NCBI RefSeq assembly: GCF_001423585.1
Contig: NZ_LMOP01000001.1
Coordinates: 744,001-808,000 of the forward strand
Direction: 5' to 3'
Length of the DNA stretch: 64,000 nt
DNA from: Xanthomonas sp. Leaf148
Lineage (GTDB): Bacteria; Pseudomonadota; Gammaproteobacteria; Xanthomonadales; Xanthomonadaceae
The translations under genes were made by a program, and so were the position numbers. Shown here piece after piece: positions 9,171 to 19,227 of this stretch (positions are counted from its first letter, which is position 1; the number at the start of each line of letters is the position of its first letter). The notes below the pieces were generated by a model. The model did not search any database. It had not been told where the DNA came from and saw nothing but the letters and a program-made list of their open reading frames with translations.

Positions 9171-10244
9171 GTGAGCGCATCTTCCGCCCTGCAAGGTTCC
9201 CGCATGCCTGCGCGCACTACACGTCGTGAGTTGCTTCGTGGTGCGGCAACGCTCGCGGTGCTTTCGCGCATTCCCAGCGGCTGGGCGCTGCCACCGGGGC
9301 CATCGCGTGGGCCGGCCTTTATCGAGGCGTTGATCGCGCGCATGAGCATGGAAGAAAAGGCCGGCCAGCTCAGTCTTTTCAGTTCTGCAGAACAGGTCGA
9401 CAAAGCGATTAACGCCAATCCGGCGAGCAAGGACGGCGCCGGGCGCAACCAGTTGGCCGCGGCGCGGGCCGGGCAACTAACCGGTGTGTTCAACGGCTCC
9501 AACGTGCGCTGGCATCGGCAGCTGCAAGAGGCTGCGCTGAGTGGCCGCAGTGGCGGCCACCGGTACGCCGGTCGTGCTGCTGCTGAGCACCGCCCTGCGC
9601 TCGCGCTGCAAGGCCCGGCGCTGCAGAGCGCGGCGATCCTGGTCACATGGTTTTTGGCCTCGGAAGCCGGCAATGCAATTGCCGATATCGTGTTCGGTGT
9701 GCAGGCGCCCTCTGGCCGTTTGCCGGTGAGTTTTCCCCACGCCGCAGGCCAGGTGCCTTACACCTATGCGCACCCGCCCAGCGGCCACCCCAACCTGGAT
9801 CCGCACGGCTTGCAGCGGTACACCACGCATTACCGCGACGTGCCCAACACGGCGCTGTTCCCGTTTGGCCATGGCCTGACCTACGGGCGCATCGCCTACA
9901 CCGATCTGCAGCTAAGCGCGCCGCAGATGACGGCGACCGGCAGCCTGCAAATCACCGCGCGCATCAACAACCATGGCAGCCGCGACGCCGACGAAGTGGT
10001 GCAGCTCTATCTGCGCGACCGCACCGCCAGCGTTGCCCGCCCGGTGCGTGAGCTCAAGGACTTCCGCAAGGTCAGGGTACCTGCCGGCGGTAGCGTCGGC
10101 GTGCAGTTCGAGCTGCGTCGCGCGCATCTGGTGTTTGTCGGGCAGGCAATGACCCCGATCGTGGAGTCGGGCCTGTTCGACGTGTGGCTTGCGCCATCTG
10201 CCGAAGCCGATGGCGTGCATGCGCAATTCGAGTTGTTGGGCTGA
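9171..10244 (+). pseudogene. Beta-glucosidase (GH3) remnant with deleted catalytic core
   Basis: The open frame reads through (357 aa, against about 850-900 for the family), but its middle is nonsense. Residues 1-125 are the N-terminus of a GH3 enzyme: a Tat-like leader (RRELLRGAATLAVLSRIPSG from the ATG at 9204), MSMEEKAGQLSLFSS, and GVFNGSNVRWHRQLQEAAL. At about 9540 the frame leaves the family; the next recognisable residues, VAAVAATGTPVVLLLST, lie in a different frame (9541-9591). From about 9592 the original frame resumes with the GH3 C-terminal domain (ALQGPALQSAAILVTWFL, APSGRLPVSFPHAAGQ, ALFPFGHGLTYG) and the fibronectin-III-like tail. The TIM barrel with the catalytic aspartate is gone, so it cannot be an active glucosidase. 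Confidence 0.85.
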
Positions 10245-10468
10245 GTCACCAACAAAGCGCAGCGGGCCGCCGCCAATCGGGCATGGATGGCGCACAGGCG
10301 CCACGGGGCAGCCGAGGTGCATGACAGCGGCGAGCACAGACAGCACGTGTTCGCTGCTGGCGCGGTCACTTCATCGGTTGCTCCAAGCGCGCCGCTGCGG
10401 AGACCACCACTGCACCGGCTGATCTTGCGAGTGCTGGACAACCGCGGCGCATCGGATGTCGCTGCGTG

Positions 10469-13003
10469 CTATTCCCCGGCCAGCACCTGTGCCAGAAACG
10501 GCGCGGTGCGACTGGCACGGTGCCGCGCAACCGCATCCGGCGTGCCGGCAACCACCACGTCGCCGCCGGCACCGCCTGCGCCCGGCCCCATGTCCAGCAC
10601 CCAATCGCTGCTGGCAGCCACGCGCATATCGTGCTCGACCACGATCACCGTATTGCCGGCGTCCACCAGTCCTTGCAGCTGGGTCATCAAAGTATCCACG
10701 TCGGACGGATGCAGGCCGGTGGTGGGCTCGTCCAGCACGTAGACGGTGTCGCGCCGCTGGGCGCGTTGCAGTTCGGTGGCCAGCTTGATGCGCTGCGCTT
10801 CGCCACCGGACAACTCGGTGGCCGGCTGGCCCAGACGCAGATAGCCCAGCCCCACTTCGCGCAACACTTGCAACGGCCGCAACACGCTGGCGTCGTCGGC
10901 AAAAAATGCCGCCGCCTGATCCACCGTCATCGCCAGCACCTGCGCGATGGTGTGCCCGCGCAGTTCGATCTCCAGCGTCTTGGCGTTGTAGCGCGCGCCG
11001 TGGCAGGTGGGGCACGGTGCGTATACGCTGGGCATGAACAGCAATTCCACCGACACCGAGCCTTCGCCTTCGCACGTGGCGCAGCGGCCCTTGGCGACGT
11101 TGAACGAAAATTGCCCGGGGTCGTAGCGACGGCGGCGCGCAGTGGGCGTGGCCGCAAACAACTTGCGCACCGGATCGAACAAGCCGGTGTAGGTGGCCAG
11201 GTTGGACCGCGGCGTGCGGCCGATCGGTTTCTGATCCACCCGCACCAGCCGGCGCACGCGATCGAGCCCGCCGACGATCGCGCCACCCAGCGGCACCTGC
11301 GTGCCGCGCTCCAAGGGGTCCAGCGCGTCGTCCTCTTCAGACGCTGCATGACCAAGATGCGCGGCCAGCAATTCCACCAGCGCCTGGCTCACCAGCGACG
11401 ATTTGCCCGAGCCGGACACACCGGTCACCGTGGTGAACACGCCCAACGGCAGATCCACATCCAGCGCGCGTACGTTGTTGCGGGTGATGCCGCGCAGCTG
11501 CAGCCAACCGGTCGCGGCGCGCGCATGGCTTAGCACCGCCGGTGGCGTGCCGAACAGATAACGCCGCGTGGACGATGCCGCCACCGCGTCCAGACCCGCT
11601 GGCGGCCCGCTGTAAAGCACCTGCCCGCCATGGACGCCGGCCGCAGGGCCCACGTCCACGATCCAGTCGGCATGGCGGATCACATCCACCTCGTGCTCCA
11701 CCACGAACACCGAATTACCCGCCGCCTTCAACTGGTCCAGCGCCCCCAGCAACGCCTGCGCATCGGCTGGATGCAAGCCCGCCGATGGCTCGTCCATCAC
11801 ATACACCACGCCGAACAACTGCGAGCGGATCTGCGTGGCAAGCCGCAGGCGTTGCAGCTCGCCCGGCGACAGCGTGGGCGTGCTGCGCTCCAGGCTGAGA
11901 TAACCCAGGCCCAGCGCCTGCACCACGGCGATCCGCGCGCGCAAATCCTCGGCAATGCGTTGCGCGGCGATCACCTGTTCCGGGTGCTGCGCGGCATCCT
12001 TCTTTTTTGCCTGCGTCCGCACATCGGCATCGGCAGCCGGGCGCAACAGCTCGGCGACTTCATCCAGCGGCCTGCGCGACAACTCGCCGATATCCAGCCC
12101 GGCAAAGGTCACCGACAACGCCTCGCGTCGCAGCCGCTTGCCATCGCATTGCGGGCACAGCGTGCTGACCAGATACTGGGCCACGCGCTTTTTCATCTGC
12201 GCGCTCTGCGTGCTGGCAAAGGTGTGCAACACATAGCGCCGCGCACTGGTAAAGGTGCCCATGTAGCTGGGCTCTTCCTTACGTTTGAGTGCGCGCTTGA
12301 CCTCGTCCAGGGTGTAACCGGCATACACCGGCACCACCGGTTGCTCATCGGTGTACAGAATCCAGTCGCGGGTTTTCTTCGGCAGCGTGTGCCACGGCAC
12401 ATCTACATCGTGGCCCAGCGTGGTGAGGATGTCGCGCTGGTTCTGCCCGTGCCAGGCACCCGGCCAGGCGGCTACCGCGCGCTCGCGGATGCTCAGGCTG
12501 CGGTCGAGCACCATGGTGGCTTCGGTGGCGTCGTAGATGCGGCCCAGGCCGTGACAGGTGGGACAGGCACCGGCCGGCGTATTGGGCGAAAACCCGTCCG
12601 CATAGATGATCTCCTGCCCAGGCGGATAATTACCCGCACGCGAATACAGCATGCGCAGCGAGTTGGAGATGGTGGTGACGCTGCCTACCGACGAGCGCGC
12701 ACTCGGTGCGCCGCGTGCCTGCTGCAGGGCCACCGCTGGGGGCAGCCCGTCGATGGCATCCACCTCCGGCACGCCCACCTGGTCGATCAGGCGACGCGCA
12801 TACGGCGAGATCGAATCCAGATAGCGGCGCTGCGCCTCGGCAAAAATAGTGCCGAACGCCAGCGACGACTTGCCCGAACCAGAGACGCCGGTGAACACCA
12901 CCAGCGCATCGCGCGGAATGTCCACGTCCACATTCTTGAGGTTGTGCTCGCGCGCACCGCGCACGCGCACCAGGCCGGAGGAAGACGACGTTGCGTTAGA
13001 CAT
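10469..13003 (-). CDS. UvrA-like ABC ATPase (class II UvrA paralogue)
   Basis: 844 aa, about 100 shorter than UvrA. Two ABC ATPase halves: Walker [13 protein letters not shown] (about 39-50) with a signature-like [14 protein letters not shown], and [13 protein letters not shown] (about 500) with [17 protein letters not shown] and [15 protein letters not shown]. Zinc-finger Cys pairs are visible ([40 protein letters not shown]). The N-terminal insertion is compact, as in class II UvrA (UvrA2) proteins, which typically lack the UvrB-interaction region and are linked to genotoxin tolerance or antibiotic self-protection rather than core repair. The housekeeping uvrA is not in this window. Confidence 0.9.
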   Translation of the reverse strand: MSNATSSSSGLVRVRGAREHNLKNVDVDIPRDALVVFTGVSGSGKSSLAFGTIFAEAQRRYLDSISPYARRLIDQVGVPEVDAIDGLPPAVALQQARGAPSARSSVGSVTTISNSLRMLYSRAGNYPPGQEIIYADGFSPNTPAGACPTCHGLGRIYDATEATMVLDRSLSIRERAVAAWPGAWHGQNQRDILTTLGHDVDVPWHTLPKKTRDWILYTDEQPVVPVYAGYTLDEVKRALKRKEEPSYMGTFTSARRYVLHTFASTQSAQMKKRVAQYLVSTLCPQCDGKRLRREALSVTFAGLDIGELSRRPLDEVAELLRPAADADVRTQAKKKDAAQHPEQVIAAQRIAEDLRARIAVVQALGLGYLSLERSTPTLSPGELQRLRLATQIRSQLFGVVYVMDEPSAGLHPADAQALLGALDQLKAAGNSVFVVEHEVDVIRHADWIVDVGPAAGVHGGQVLYSGPPAGLDAVAASSTRRYLFGTPPAVLSHARAATGWLQLRGITRNNVRALDVDLPLGVFTTVTGVSGSGKSSLVSQALVELLAAHLGHAASEEDDALDPLERGTQVPLGGAIVGGLDRVRRLVRVDQKPIGRTPRSNLATYTGLFDPVRKLFAATPTARRRRYDPGQFSFNVAKGRCATCEGEGSVSVELLFMPSVYAPCPTCHGARYNAKTLEIELRGHTIAQVLAMTVDQAAAFFADDASVLRPLQVLREVGLGYLRLGQPATELSGGEAQRIKLATELQRAQRRDTVYVLDEPTTGLHPSDVDTLMTQLQGLVDAGNTVIVVEHDMRVAASSDWVLDMGPGAGGAGGDVVVAGTPDAVARHRASRTAPFLAQVLAGE

Positions 13004-13133
13004 GACTAGCGAACCGACATTCGACAGCGCCCTAGCCTAGCGCGGCATGCATGCAGCCGATGTCGTTGCAACATCGTAGCGTCGTTTAGATGCAGGCAGA
13101 TGCTCGGATCAAAAGCCTGGTTGGTCGAAGGCG

Positions 13134-13240
13134 CGGTGCCCTCACCGCTCGCGGGACACGCCGTGAATCCGTCCGTGGAGGCTCGGTGGCGGCATCCATG
13201 CCGCCACACGGTCCCGCAATCAGCGAGAACACCGCACCAG
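13134..13240. repeat. Dispersed hairpin-type intergenic element
   Basis: Imperfect inverted repeat: gcggtgccctcaccgctcgc followed by ggacacgcc at the left pairs with the right part ending ggtcccgcaatcagcgag. Inside, gtggcggcatcc and gccgcc form a smaller stem. This style of element recurs in xanthomonad intergenic DNA and a related one lies at 13531-13637. No coding potential. Confidence 0.5.
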
Positions 13241-13340
13241 AGAGTTGATCGGTCGCTAGATGAAAAGCGGGCCATTTCGCTACCTGCGTTGGCTTGCTGG
13301 TACGAGTCGCACAGCTGCATTTGAGCCAGCGAGTTAAGAG

Positions 13341-13480
13341 CGGCTAACAAAACGTAGCGAGCAGTCGTCAGGTGGGTGCGGACGGCGCGGAGAAACCGGA
13401 GTGTACGAGTGGTACATGAGGATTCCGAGCACCGGCCGCGCCCGCCTGGCGGTGAGCACAGTCGTTTTGGTAGCTGCTCT
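13341..13480 (+). repeat. Dispersed intergenic repeat C, copy 1
   Basis: About 140 bases, near-identical in reverse complement to 14545-14680. Shared blocks: tagcgagcagtcgtcaggtg, aaccggagtgtacgagtggt, ccgagcaccggccgcgcccg, cctggcggt, and a closing gctct. With copy 2 it brackets the HD hydrolase gene as inverted repeats. Confidence 0.75.
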
Positions 13481-13530
13481 AAAAGCACACCATGCATCTT
13501 GCGACTCTGCACACCGACCATCTCCGGTGG

Positions 13531-13637
13531 TCCTTGCCCGCCTACCGTCGCGGGACCTTACGCGGCATGGATGCCGCGTAAGAGCTTACAAGGACGTACT
13601 TGCAGCGTGTCCCGCGATGGTGGGCGGGCAAGGGCCC
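13531..13637. repeat. Dispersed hairpin-type intergenic element
   Basis: A long inverted repeat: cttgcccgcctaccgtcgcg with gga (13531 onward) pairs with tcccgcgatggtgggcgggc aag (ending about 13632). An inner palindrome gcggcatggatgccgc lies at about 13562-13577. This is a familiar xanthomonad intergenic hairpin family. No gene. Confidence 0.6.
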
Positions 13638-13725
13638 TGCAGCCAGGCCGCAACTCAGCCGCTCTGCAATCGACGCATCCACACCGTAAATCGCACCTAG
13701 CAACCTGGCCGTGTATCGATGGGAA

Positions 13726-13781
13726 CCGCACCCCGGCCGCGCGCACCTCGCGGTGAGCGCAGTCGTGTTGCCTGCTGCTCT
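13726..13781 (+). repeat. Dispersed intergenic repeat C, partial copy 3
   Basis: Matches the right part of copy 1: accccggccgcgcgcacctc then gcggtgagcgcagtcgt and a closing gctgctct. It is in the same orientation as copy 1 and ends 9 bases before the HD gene stop. Confidence 0.6.
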
Positions 13782-13790
13782 ACAACGCGC

Positions 13791-14429
13791 TCATCCCAAC
13801 GCATGCGCCGGCACCGGCTGCTCGCCGGTAGCCGCAAGTGCCTGCATGCGCATGACAACGCCACTAAACAGCCGTGCGGTGGCGGCATTGCGGGTGCGAA
13901 AGATGGCTTCCAGTTCACCGTAGTACCACAACGTGCCTTCGCGCCCGGCAGTGAACACGTTGAAGATGTCCTGACCCACGGCGGGGTTTTCCAGGTCCTG
14001 CACAATGGTGCGCGCGTTATAGAGCTTGTCGCAGCCGGACACCAGAAGCGCACGCTCGGGTGTCTTGCGCAGGTGCTCCAGGTAGGCCTGCTTGCGCTCG
14101 CGCCAATCGCGTTTGCGCGCACGCTCGGTGTTGTCCACCTCCGCCTTGTCTTCGGCAGTGGCATCGGTACACGCCATCACGATGTCGGCCACCGTATCGC
14201 CGAACTGCGCGCGGATCGAGGCCTCGTGCCCGCCGCCGCAATCTTCCACCACATCGTGCAGCAAACCGGCAATGGCCTGCTCTTCATCGCCACCGCATTC
14301 CAGCACCAGCGTAGACACGCCGAGTAAATGGCTCAGATATGGAATCTGCGTGCCCTTGCGCACCTGTCCAGCATGGGCGATACGCGCGTAATCCACGGCC
14401 TGGGCGTAACGTTCGGTGAGAGCGGTCAT
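13791..14429 (-). CDS. HD-domain phosphohydrolase, (p)ppGpp hydrolase-like
   Basis: 212 aa. HD fold with metal-ligand residues visible in ARIAHAGQVRKG, IPYLSHLLGVS (His), and GLLHDVVEDCGG (His-Asp), and a downstream Asp in SGCDKLYNARTI. This is the pattern of SpoT/RelA hydrolase domains and MESH1-like small alarmone hydrolases. No synthetase, TGS or ACT domain follows, so it would be hydrolase only; activity on (p)ppGpp is inferred from the fold. It stands alone, bracketed by copies of dispersed repeat C. Confidence 0.85.
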   Translation of the reverse strand: MTALTERYAQAVDYARIAHAGQVRKGTQIPYLSHLLGVSTLVLECGGDEEQAIAGLLHDVVEDCGGGHEASIRAQFGDTVADIVMACTDATAEDKAEVDNTERARKRDWRERKQAYLEHLRKTPERALLVSGCDKLYNARTIVQDLENPAVGQDIFNVFTAGREGTLWYYGELEAIFRTRNAATARLFSGVVMRMQALAATGEQPVPAHALG

Positions 14430-14544
14430 TGGGCGTCCGATGCGAGCGATGGCATATTATCGCCGAGCCCGACCACGCGCAGGGTGAGGATGCTGCGATG
14501 CGCAATTTAGGCTCAATGACGCGCCATTGCGGCCGATAGGATCA

Positions 14545-14680
14545 AGAGCAACAAGCAAAAGGATTGTGCAACCGCCAGGCGGGCGCGGCCGGTGCTCGGA
14601 GTACCACTCGTACACTCCGGTTCTGGGCGCGCGGTCCACATCCACCTGACGACTGCTCGCTATGTTGTGTTAGCCACTCT
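14545..14680 (-). repeat. Dispersed intergenic repeat C, copy 2 (inverted)
   Basis: Reverse complement of 13341-13480 with scattered substitutions; it ends 35 bases before the EAL gene start, so it may contribute the leader of that gene. Confidence 0.75.
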
Positions 14681-14715
14681 AAGCTCGATCCACGCCGTAC
14701 GATTTTCTCTACGCC

Positions 14716-15462
14716 ATGACCCAACTTCCTGTTTGCAACGCCTGCCGCGACGGCCGCGACTTTCCCACCGCCATCACCATGGCCTTCCAGCCGATCGTGG
14801 ACGTCTCCACGCGCAGCATCTATGCCGGCGAGGCACTGGTGCGCGGCGTCAACGGCGAGTCGGCCGGCAGCATCCTGGCCGCTGTGGATGAGCGCAACCG
14901 CTATGCCTTCGACCAGGCCTGCCGTATCAAGGCGATCGAATGCGCCGCGCAGATCGCGCTACCGGCGCTGCTGTCGATCAACTTCATGCCCAATGCGGTC
15001 TACAACCCCGAGCACTGCCTGCGCGCCACACTCTCGGCCACCGAGCAACACGGCTGGCCGCTGGACGCGATCATCTTCGAGGTCAGCGAGCAGGAACATC
15101 TCACCGACCCCGCGCATCTGCTGGATATCCTGCGCACCTATCAAGCGCGCGGCATGAAGACCGCCATCGACGACTTCGGCGCCGGCTATGCCGGGCTCGG
15201 CCTGCTGGCCGACTTCCAGCCGGACCTGCTCAAGCTGGACATCGCCCTGATCCGCGGCATCGACACCGACCGCAGCCGCCAGGCCATCGTGCGCCACGTC
15301 ACCCGCATGTGCGAAGAACTCGGCATCGCCGTGATCGCCGAAGGCATTGAAGAACCCGACGAATACCGCACCCTGCGCGACATGGGCATCCACCTGCAGC
15401 AAGGCTACCTGTTCGCCAGACCGCAGATCGGCCTGCTACCGCAGGTGCAGTGGCCGGAGTGA
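14716..15462 (+). CDS. EAL-domain cyclic-di-GMP phosphodiesterase
   Basis: 248 aa, essentially a stand-alone EAL domain. The signature residues are present: GEALVRG (EAL at 39-41), SINFMP (Asn metal ligand), FEVSEQE (Glu), the AIDDFGAGYAGL loop with both Asp, LLKLDIALIRGID (Lys), VIAEGIEE (Glu) and LQQGYLFARP (Gln). All metal and catalytic positions I can check look intact, so it is probably an active phosphodiesterase lowering c-di-GMP. It has no GGDEF or obvious sensory domain; the Cys-containing N-terminus (VCNACRDG) resembles a redox or metal knuckle seen in some short EAL proteins. Confidence 0.93.
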   Translation: MTQLPVCNACRDGRDFPTAITMAFQPIVDVSTRSIYAGEALVRGVNGESAGSILAAVDERNRYAFDQACRIKAIECAAQIALPALLSINFMPNAVYNPEHCLRATLSATEQHGWPLDAIIFEVSEQEHLTDPAHLLDILRTYQARGMKTAIDDFGAGYAGLGLLADFQPDLLKLDIALIRGIDTDRSRQAIVRHVTRMCEELGIAVIAEGIEEPDEYRTLRDMGIHLQQGYLFARPQIGLLPQVQWPE

Positions 15463-15660
15463 GCGCGTGCAGGCGTGCGCATGAGTGAAACGAAACAGAA
15501 CGCTCATCATCCCGCCTCATCAACGATCAGCCACACACCACCCGACCCCGGGAAGCATCAAAGCGCACACAAACCGCTCCAACGAATCCCCAATTCCGAA
15601 TCCCGAATCCCAGCGGCGCCCCAGCCCCCCATCCCAGCCCCGCCAAACATTCCGCGCCGC

Positions 15661-15966
15661 TCACACATACCGCGGAATCGGCCCCAGCTGCGGCGTCTGA
15701 TCCGGCAGTTCCACTTCCACTTCGTCCACATAGCACCAGCCCCAGCCTTCGGGCGGGTCGTAGCCTTCGATGATGGGATGGCCGGTGGCGTGATAGTGCG
15801 CGGTGGCATGGCGATGCGGGGAGTCGTCGCAGCAGCCCACGTGGCCGCAGATACGGCACAGGCGCAGATGCACCCAGGGGCTGTCGATGGCAAGACACTC
15901 TTCGCAGCCACGCGCACTGGGCGTGACCTCTTCGATCTGCGCGGTGTGGGTGCACTGGTGGCTCAT
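15661..15966 (-). CDS. UBP-type zinc finger protein
   Basis: 101 aa from the ATG at 15966. A Zn-UBP domain with Cys/His ligands in MSHQCTHTAQ, GCEECL, LRLCRICGHVGCCDDSPH, and HATAHYHATGHPII, ending WCYVDEVEVELP. In bacteria this small domain protein is of unknown role. Its start overlaps the stop of the thioredoxin-reductase-like gene by 4 nt (15963-15966), so the two are translationally coupled and probably work together. Confidence 0.9.
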   Translation of the reverse strand: MSHQCTHTAQIEEVTPSARGCEECLAIDSPWVHLRLCRICGHVGCCDDSPHRHATAHYHATGHPIIEGYDPPEGWGWCYVDEVEVELPDQTPQLGPIPRYV

Positions 15967-17672
15967 GCGGTGGTCGACTCCTGATTGGCGCTGGCAAGTT
16001 CGGAGGCCGGCACCGGGTTGGCCTGATGGGCGAGATATTGATGGATCTGTGCGACCACAGCGGCACCCTCGCCCACCGCAGCCGCCACGCGCTTGACCGA
16101 GCCGGCACGCACATCGCCGATGGCGAACACGCCAGGGCGATTGGTTTCTAGCGGCAAACACGCCGGCACGCCGTCGCCACGCGCAGTGCCGGTAATGACG
16201 AAGCCACGCGCGTCGGTGTCCACGCATTGCTGCACCCACGCGGTATTGGGATCGGCGCCGACAAACAGAAACAAATGCCGCAACTCCACGCGCGTGGTTG
16301 CACCGTCGCCGCGCGTCCGCAGCACAGCAGCCTGCAGGCCGCGATCGTGGTCGCCTTCCAGCGCGGTCACGTCGGTGCCGGTATGCAGGTGCACGTTGGG
16401 CAACGCGGCAATGCGCTCGATCAGGTATTGCGACATCGAGGCTTCCAGCCCGGTACCGCGGATGATCAGGTGCAGTTCCTTGACGCGCGGCGCCAAAAAC
16501 GCCACCGCCTGCCCTGCAGAATTGCCCCCGCCCACCAGCGCCACCACGCCGCCCTCGCACAGGCGCGCTTCCACCGGCGAGGCCCAGTACGACACGCCGT
16601 GGCCTTCGAAGCGGTCCAGCCCTTCGATCTGCGGGCGTCGATAGCGCGCGCCCGAGGCAATCACCACGGTGCTGGCCAGCAGCTGCTTGCCGTCGGCCAG
16701 ATCCAGACGCAGCGCGCCATCGTCGCGACTGCACTCCAGCGTTGCCGCTTCAATCGGGATGGCCAGCTCTGCACCGAATTTCAGTGCCTGGTTATAAGCG
16801 CGGCCGGCCAGCGCCTGCCCCGAAATCCCGGTCGGAAAGCCCAGATAATTTTCGATGCGTGCCGATGCCCCGGCCTGCCCGCCGATGGCGCGCTGGTCCA
16901 TTACCAGCACCGACAAGCCTTCGGACGCGGCGTAGACCGCCGTCGCCAGACCCGCAGGGCCGGCGCCCACAATCGCCACGTCGTAGCGCTTGTCCGGGTC
17001 GATATCCGGCGTCATGCCCAGGCAATGCGCGGCTTCGGCATCGCTGGGCTGGCGCAGCACGCGGCCGCTGGGGCAAACCATCACCGGCAGATCGTGCTTC
17101 TGGATGCCCAGCCGTTCGACCAGGGCGCGGCCCTCGGCATCGGACACATCCATCACCGTGTTGGGATAGCCGTTACGGGTCAAGAACCCCTGTAACCGGG
17201 TCAGGTGCGGATCGTCCGGCGCGCCGATCAAGACCGACCCCGACGCATCGCCTTCGATCAGGCCCACGCGGCGCAGGATCAACGCACGCATCACCACCTC
17301 GCCCACTTCGGCCGAACTGATCATCAGCGCGCGCAGATGCGCGGTGTCGAAGGGCAGCGCCAGGCAGCCGTCGGTCCCGGCACGTCCGGCCGCCAGCGAT
17401 GCGCGACCGGCCAGCTGACTCACCTCACCTGTGAACTGGCCGGGCGTGTGCCGGGTGATCGGCTTTTCGTTGCCGAGCCCGTCACGGCGCACCACCTCGA
17501 TGGCGCCTTCCAGCACCACCCACACCGGTGCGTGCGCGTCGCCGACCTCGAACACGATCTCGCCGGCGTCGAACCGCTGCGCCGGCCCGCTGGCAAAGCG
17601 CCGCGTGATCGCCAACTGGCCCGCGTCCAGCTCGGGAAACATCTGATGGTGACGGGTATCGTCCAGAGGCAT
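15963..17672 (-). CDS. Cyclic-nucleotide-binding-domain / thioredoxin-reductase-like flavoprotein
   Basis: 569 aa from the ATG at 17672 (MPLDDTRHHQMFPEL); the frame is open to 17738. Three parts: an N-terminal CNB/CRP-like beta-roll (about 15-130, FDAGEIVFEVGDAHAPVWVV), a thioredoxin-like linker region (LTRLQGFLTRNGYPNTVMDV, about 155-230), and a pyridine-nucleotide-disulfide reductase (FAD motif VAIVGAGPAGLATAVYAASE; NADPH motif VALVGGGNSAGQAVAFLA; C-terminal GVFAIGDVRAGSVKRVAAA). The CxxC of classical TrxB is replaced by a single Cys in SPVEARLCEGG, as in this CNB-TrxR family. The substrate is unknown. Operonic with the UBP zinc-finger gene. Confidence 0.9.
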   Translation of the reverse strand: MPLDDTRHHQMFPELDAGQLAITRRFASGPAQRFDAGEIVFEVGDAHAPVWVVLEGAIEVVRRDGLGNEKPITRHTPGQFTGEVSQLAGRASLAAGRAGTDGCLALPFDTAHLRALMISSAEVGEVVMRALILRRVGLIEGDASGSVLIGAPDDPHLTRLQGFLTRNGYPNTVMDVSDAEGRALVERLGIQKHDLPVMVCPSGRVLRQPSDAEAAHCLGMTPDIDPDKRYDVAIVGAGPAGLATAVYAASEGLSVLVMDQRAIGGQAGASARIENYLGFPTGISGQALAGRAYNQALKFGAELAIPIEAATLECSRDDGALRLDLADGKQLLASTVVIASGARYRRPQIEGLDRFEGHGVSYWASPVEARLCEGGVVALVGGGNSAGQAVAFLAPRVKELHLIIRGTGLEASMSQYLIERIAALPNVHLHTGTDVTALEGDHDRGLQAAVLRTRGDGATTRVELRHLFLFVGADPNTAWVQQCVDTDARGFVITGTARGDGVPACLPLETNRPGVFAIGDVRAGSVKRVAAAVGEGAAVVAQIHQYLAHQANPVPASELASANQESTTA

Positions 17673-17887
17673 GGATCGGCAGCATTTGAGGGGGGATTGC
17701 ATGCAAGCATGGCCAGTGGTGACGGCAATGGCAATCACCCGAAATAGGCAAGGTCAGGCATACCAGACGACACGCAGTGGCAAGCGCACGCGAGCGCAGG
17801 CAGCTGCCAGAGACGCGCGTGCAGGTCGCTGTAAAACCACCCGCGCTCAGCCAAGCACCACCGGCCAATCGACTGCCCGCATGTGCA

Positions 17888-18526
17888 TCAGCGCTGCGCC
17901 GGCTGCCAATGCGGGCCGTGCTGCCCTGCCGACATGCGCTCGGCCGGACGCACACGAAACACAACGCTCACGCGCTCGCCCACCGCCCGGCCGGTCTTGG
18001 GAATGCCATGCGTGTGCGTGAGCTGCGATGCATGACTCATCGCCAACAGGCTGCCCGACGCCAATTCCATGCTGATGGCGCGGCTGCGGCCATCGTTTGC
18101 GCGCAGATGCATGCGCCTTGCAGCCCCCAGCGACAGCAGCGCGATGGGATGCGGCGCAAGCAGCGTGTGTAGCGCGTCGTGATGCATCGCCACGCTGTCG
18201 CGCCCATCGCGGTACAGATTCAACCCCACTGCGTTGTACGGGGCGGGCAACACCGCCTGCACTGTATCAAGCAAGCGCTGCAACGGCAGGCCGGGCGGCA
18301 ACGCGGCGTCCAACCGGTAAGAGGCCAGCAAGCGCGGCACCACCACCACGCGGTCGTACATCTCACGCCGCTGGCTGTGCCAGTCGGCGCGCTCGCGCAG
18401 TGCCGCGAAGCACTCCAGCGCCAGTGCGGGCGTCAGCAGCTGCGGCCAATAGCGCACGCCGCCTTCGGCATCGTCCAGCACCTGCAAGGGCGCGACGGGG
18501 GTGTCGAACAAATCCATCTGCGTCAT
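17888..18526 (-). CDS. AlkB-like 2-oxoglutarate/Fe(II) dioxygenase
   Basis: 212 aa, similar in size to AlkB/ALKBH2-3. It has a YNAVGLNLYRDGRDSVAMHH core with the HxD iron motif (HHDALH), a distal histidine in LTHTHGIPKT, and the 2-oxoglutarate-binding arginines in GERVSVVFRVR. Predicted to repair 1-meA/3-meC-type alkylation in DNA or RNA. No Ada or other alkylation-response gene is adjacent. Start chosen at the ATG giving MTQMDLFD. Confidence 0.88.
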   Translation of the reverse strand: MTQMDLFDTPVAPLQVLDDAEGGVRYWPQLLTPALALECFAALRERADWHSQRREMYDRVVVVPRLLASYRLDAALPPGLPLQRLLDTVQAVLPAPYNAVGLNLYRDGRDSVAMHHDALHTLLAPHPIALLSLGAARRMHLRANDGRSRAISMELASGSLLAMSHASQLTHTHGIPKTGRAVGERVSVVFRVRPAERMSAGQHGPHWQPAQR

Positions 18527-19227
18527 ATGCGGGCGAATGCCCAGGATTTCAGCTGCGCGCTGTCGTTACGCAGTGCGCCCACCCGACTAGTTCAGTTTCA
18601 TGCTGCGGGACGCAAATACCCTGCGTGTCGTTCACGCCATGGGCTACCCGTGGGTGTCTGGAAGTTGCAGCATCGTTCTGTGCATTGCAGCTCTCCTTCC
18701 GAGGCCGTGGTTTGCGGCGCGTCCAGCTGCGTTGACCAAGCTGCTGACAAACCCGTTGCCGTTGCCGTTGCCGAGCAAGTGGTGCACATCGTGCTGGCCG
18801 CACGCAGCGAGGCGGTGTTGCATGCAACTACCGCGTGCAGCGACGCAGCTGGCGTACTTATCTTAAAAGTTCTTCTCGTACATATCAGTGGCGAGCATGC
18901 CGAGCAGGTCAAGGCAAAGACGCGCATCGCGCACATCGATCGACGATGGCGGCGTTGCAATCTTGTTGATTGACAGGGAGTGATGCGACAAAGACAAGGC
19001 GTTGAACCATTGCGACGCTTAGCCGTCAACGATGCAGCTGCATGCCGCGCTTCACTGTAGGTATGGCTGCTGCACCGCTGCTTGCGTGCTCGCTTAACGG
19101 CGCATCGCCACCCTATATCCACCTAGCGACCCCAACAACAATCATCCCATCGTGCGCGGCGTGACGCCTGTGGCAGGCAACGTCGCTGTGCTACGGTCCG
19201 GCGCTGCATCCGCCGGAGACGTTTCGC
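18527..19227. other. Gene-free intergenic region upstream of GH92 gene
   Basis: 700 bases between divergent genes. The reading frames here have composition unlike genes and match no family I recognise. No repeat, tRNA or terminator was seen. It must hold the promoters of the AlkB-like and GH92 genes. Confidence 0.4.

Noticed and set aside
11630..13009. A 459-codon plus-strand open frame
   Set aside because: Antisense to the UvrA-like gene, which carries all ABC motifs.
18598..19122. A 174-codon minus-strand frame upstream of the GH92 gene
   Set aside because: Low-complexity Cys/Thr/Arg composition with no family resemblance; probably noncoding.
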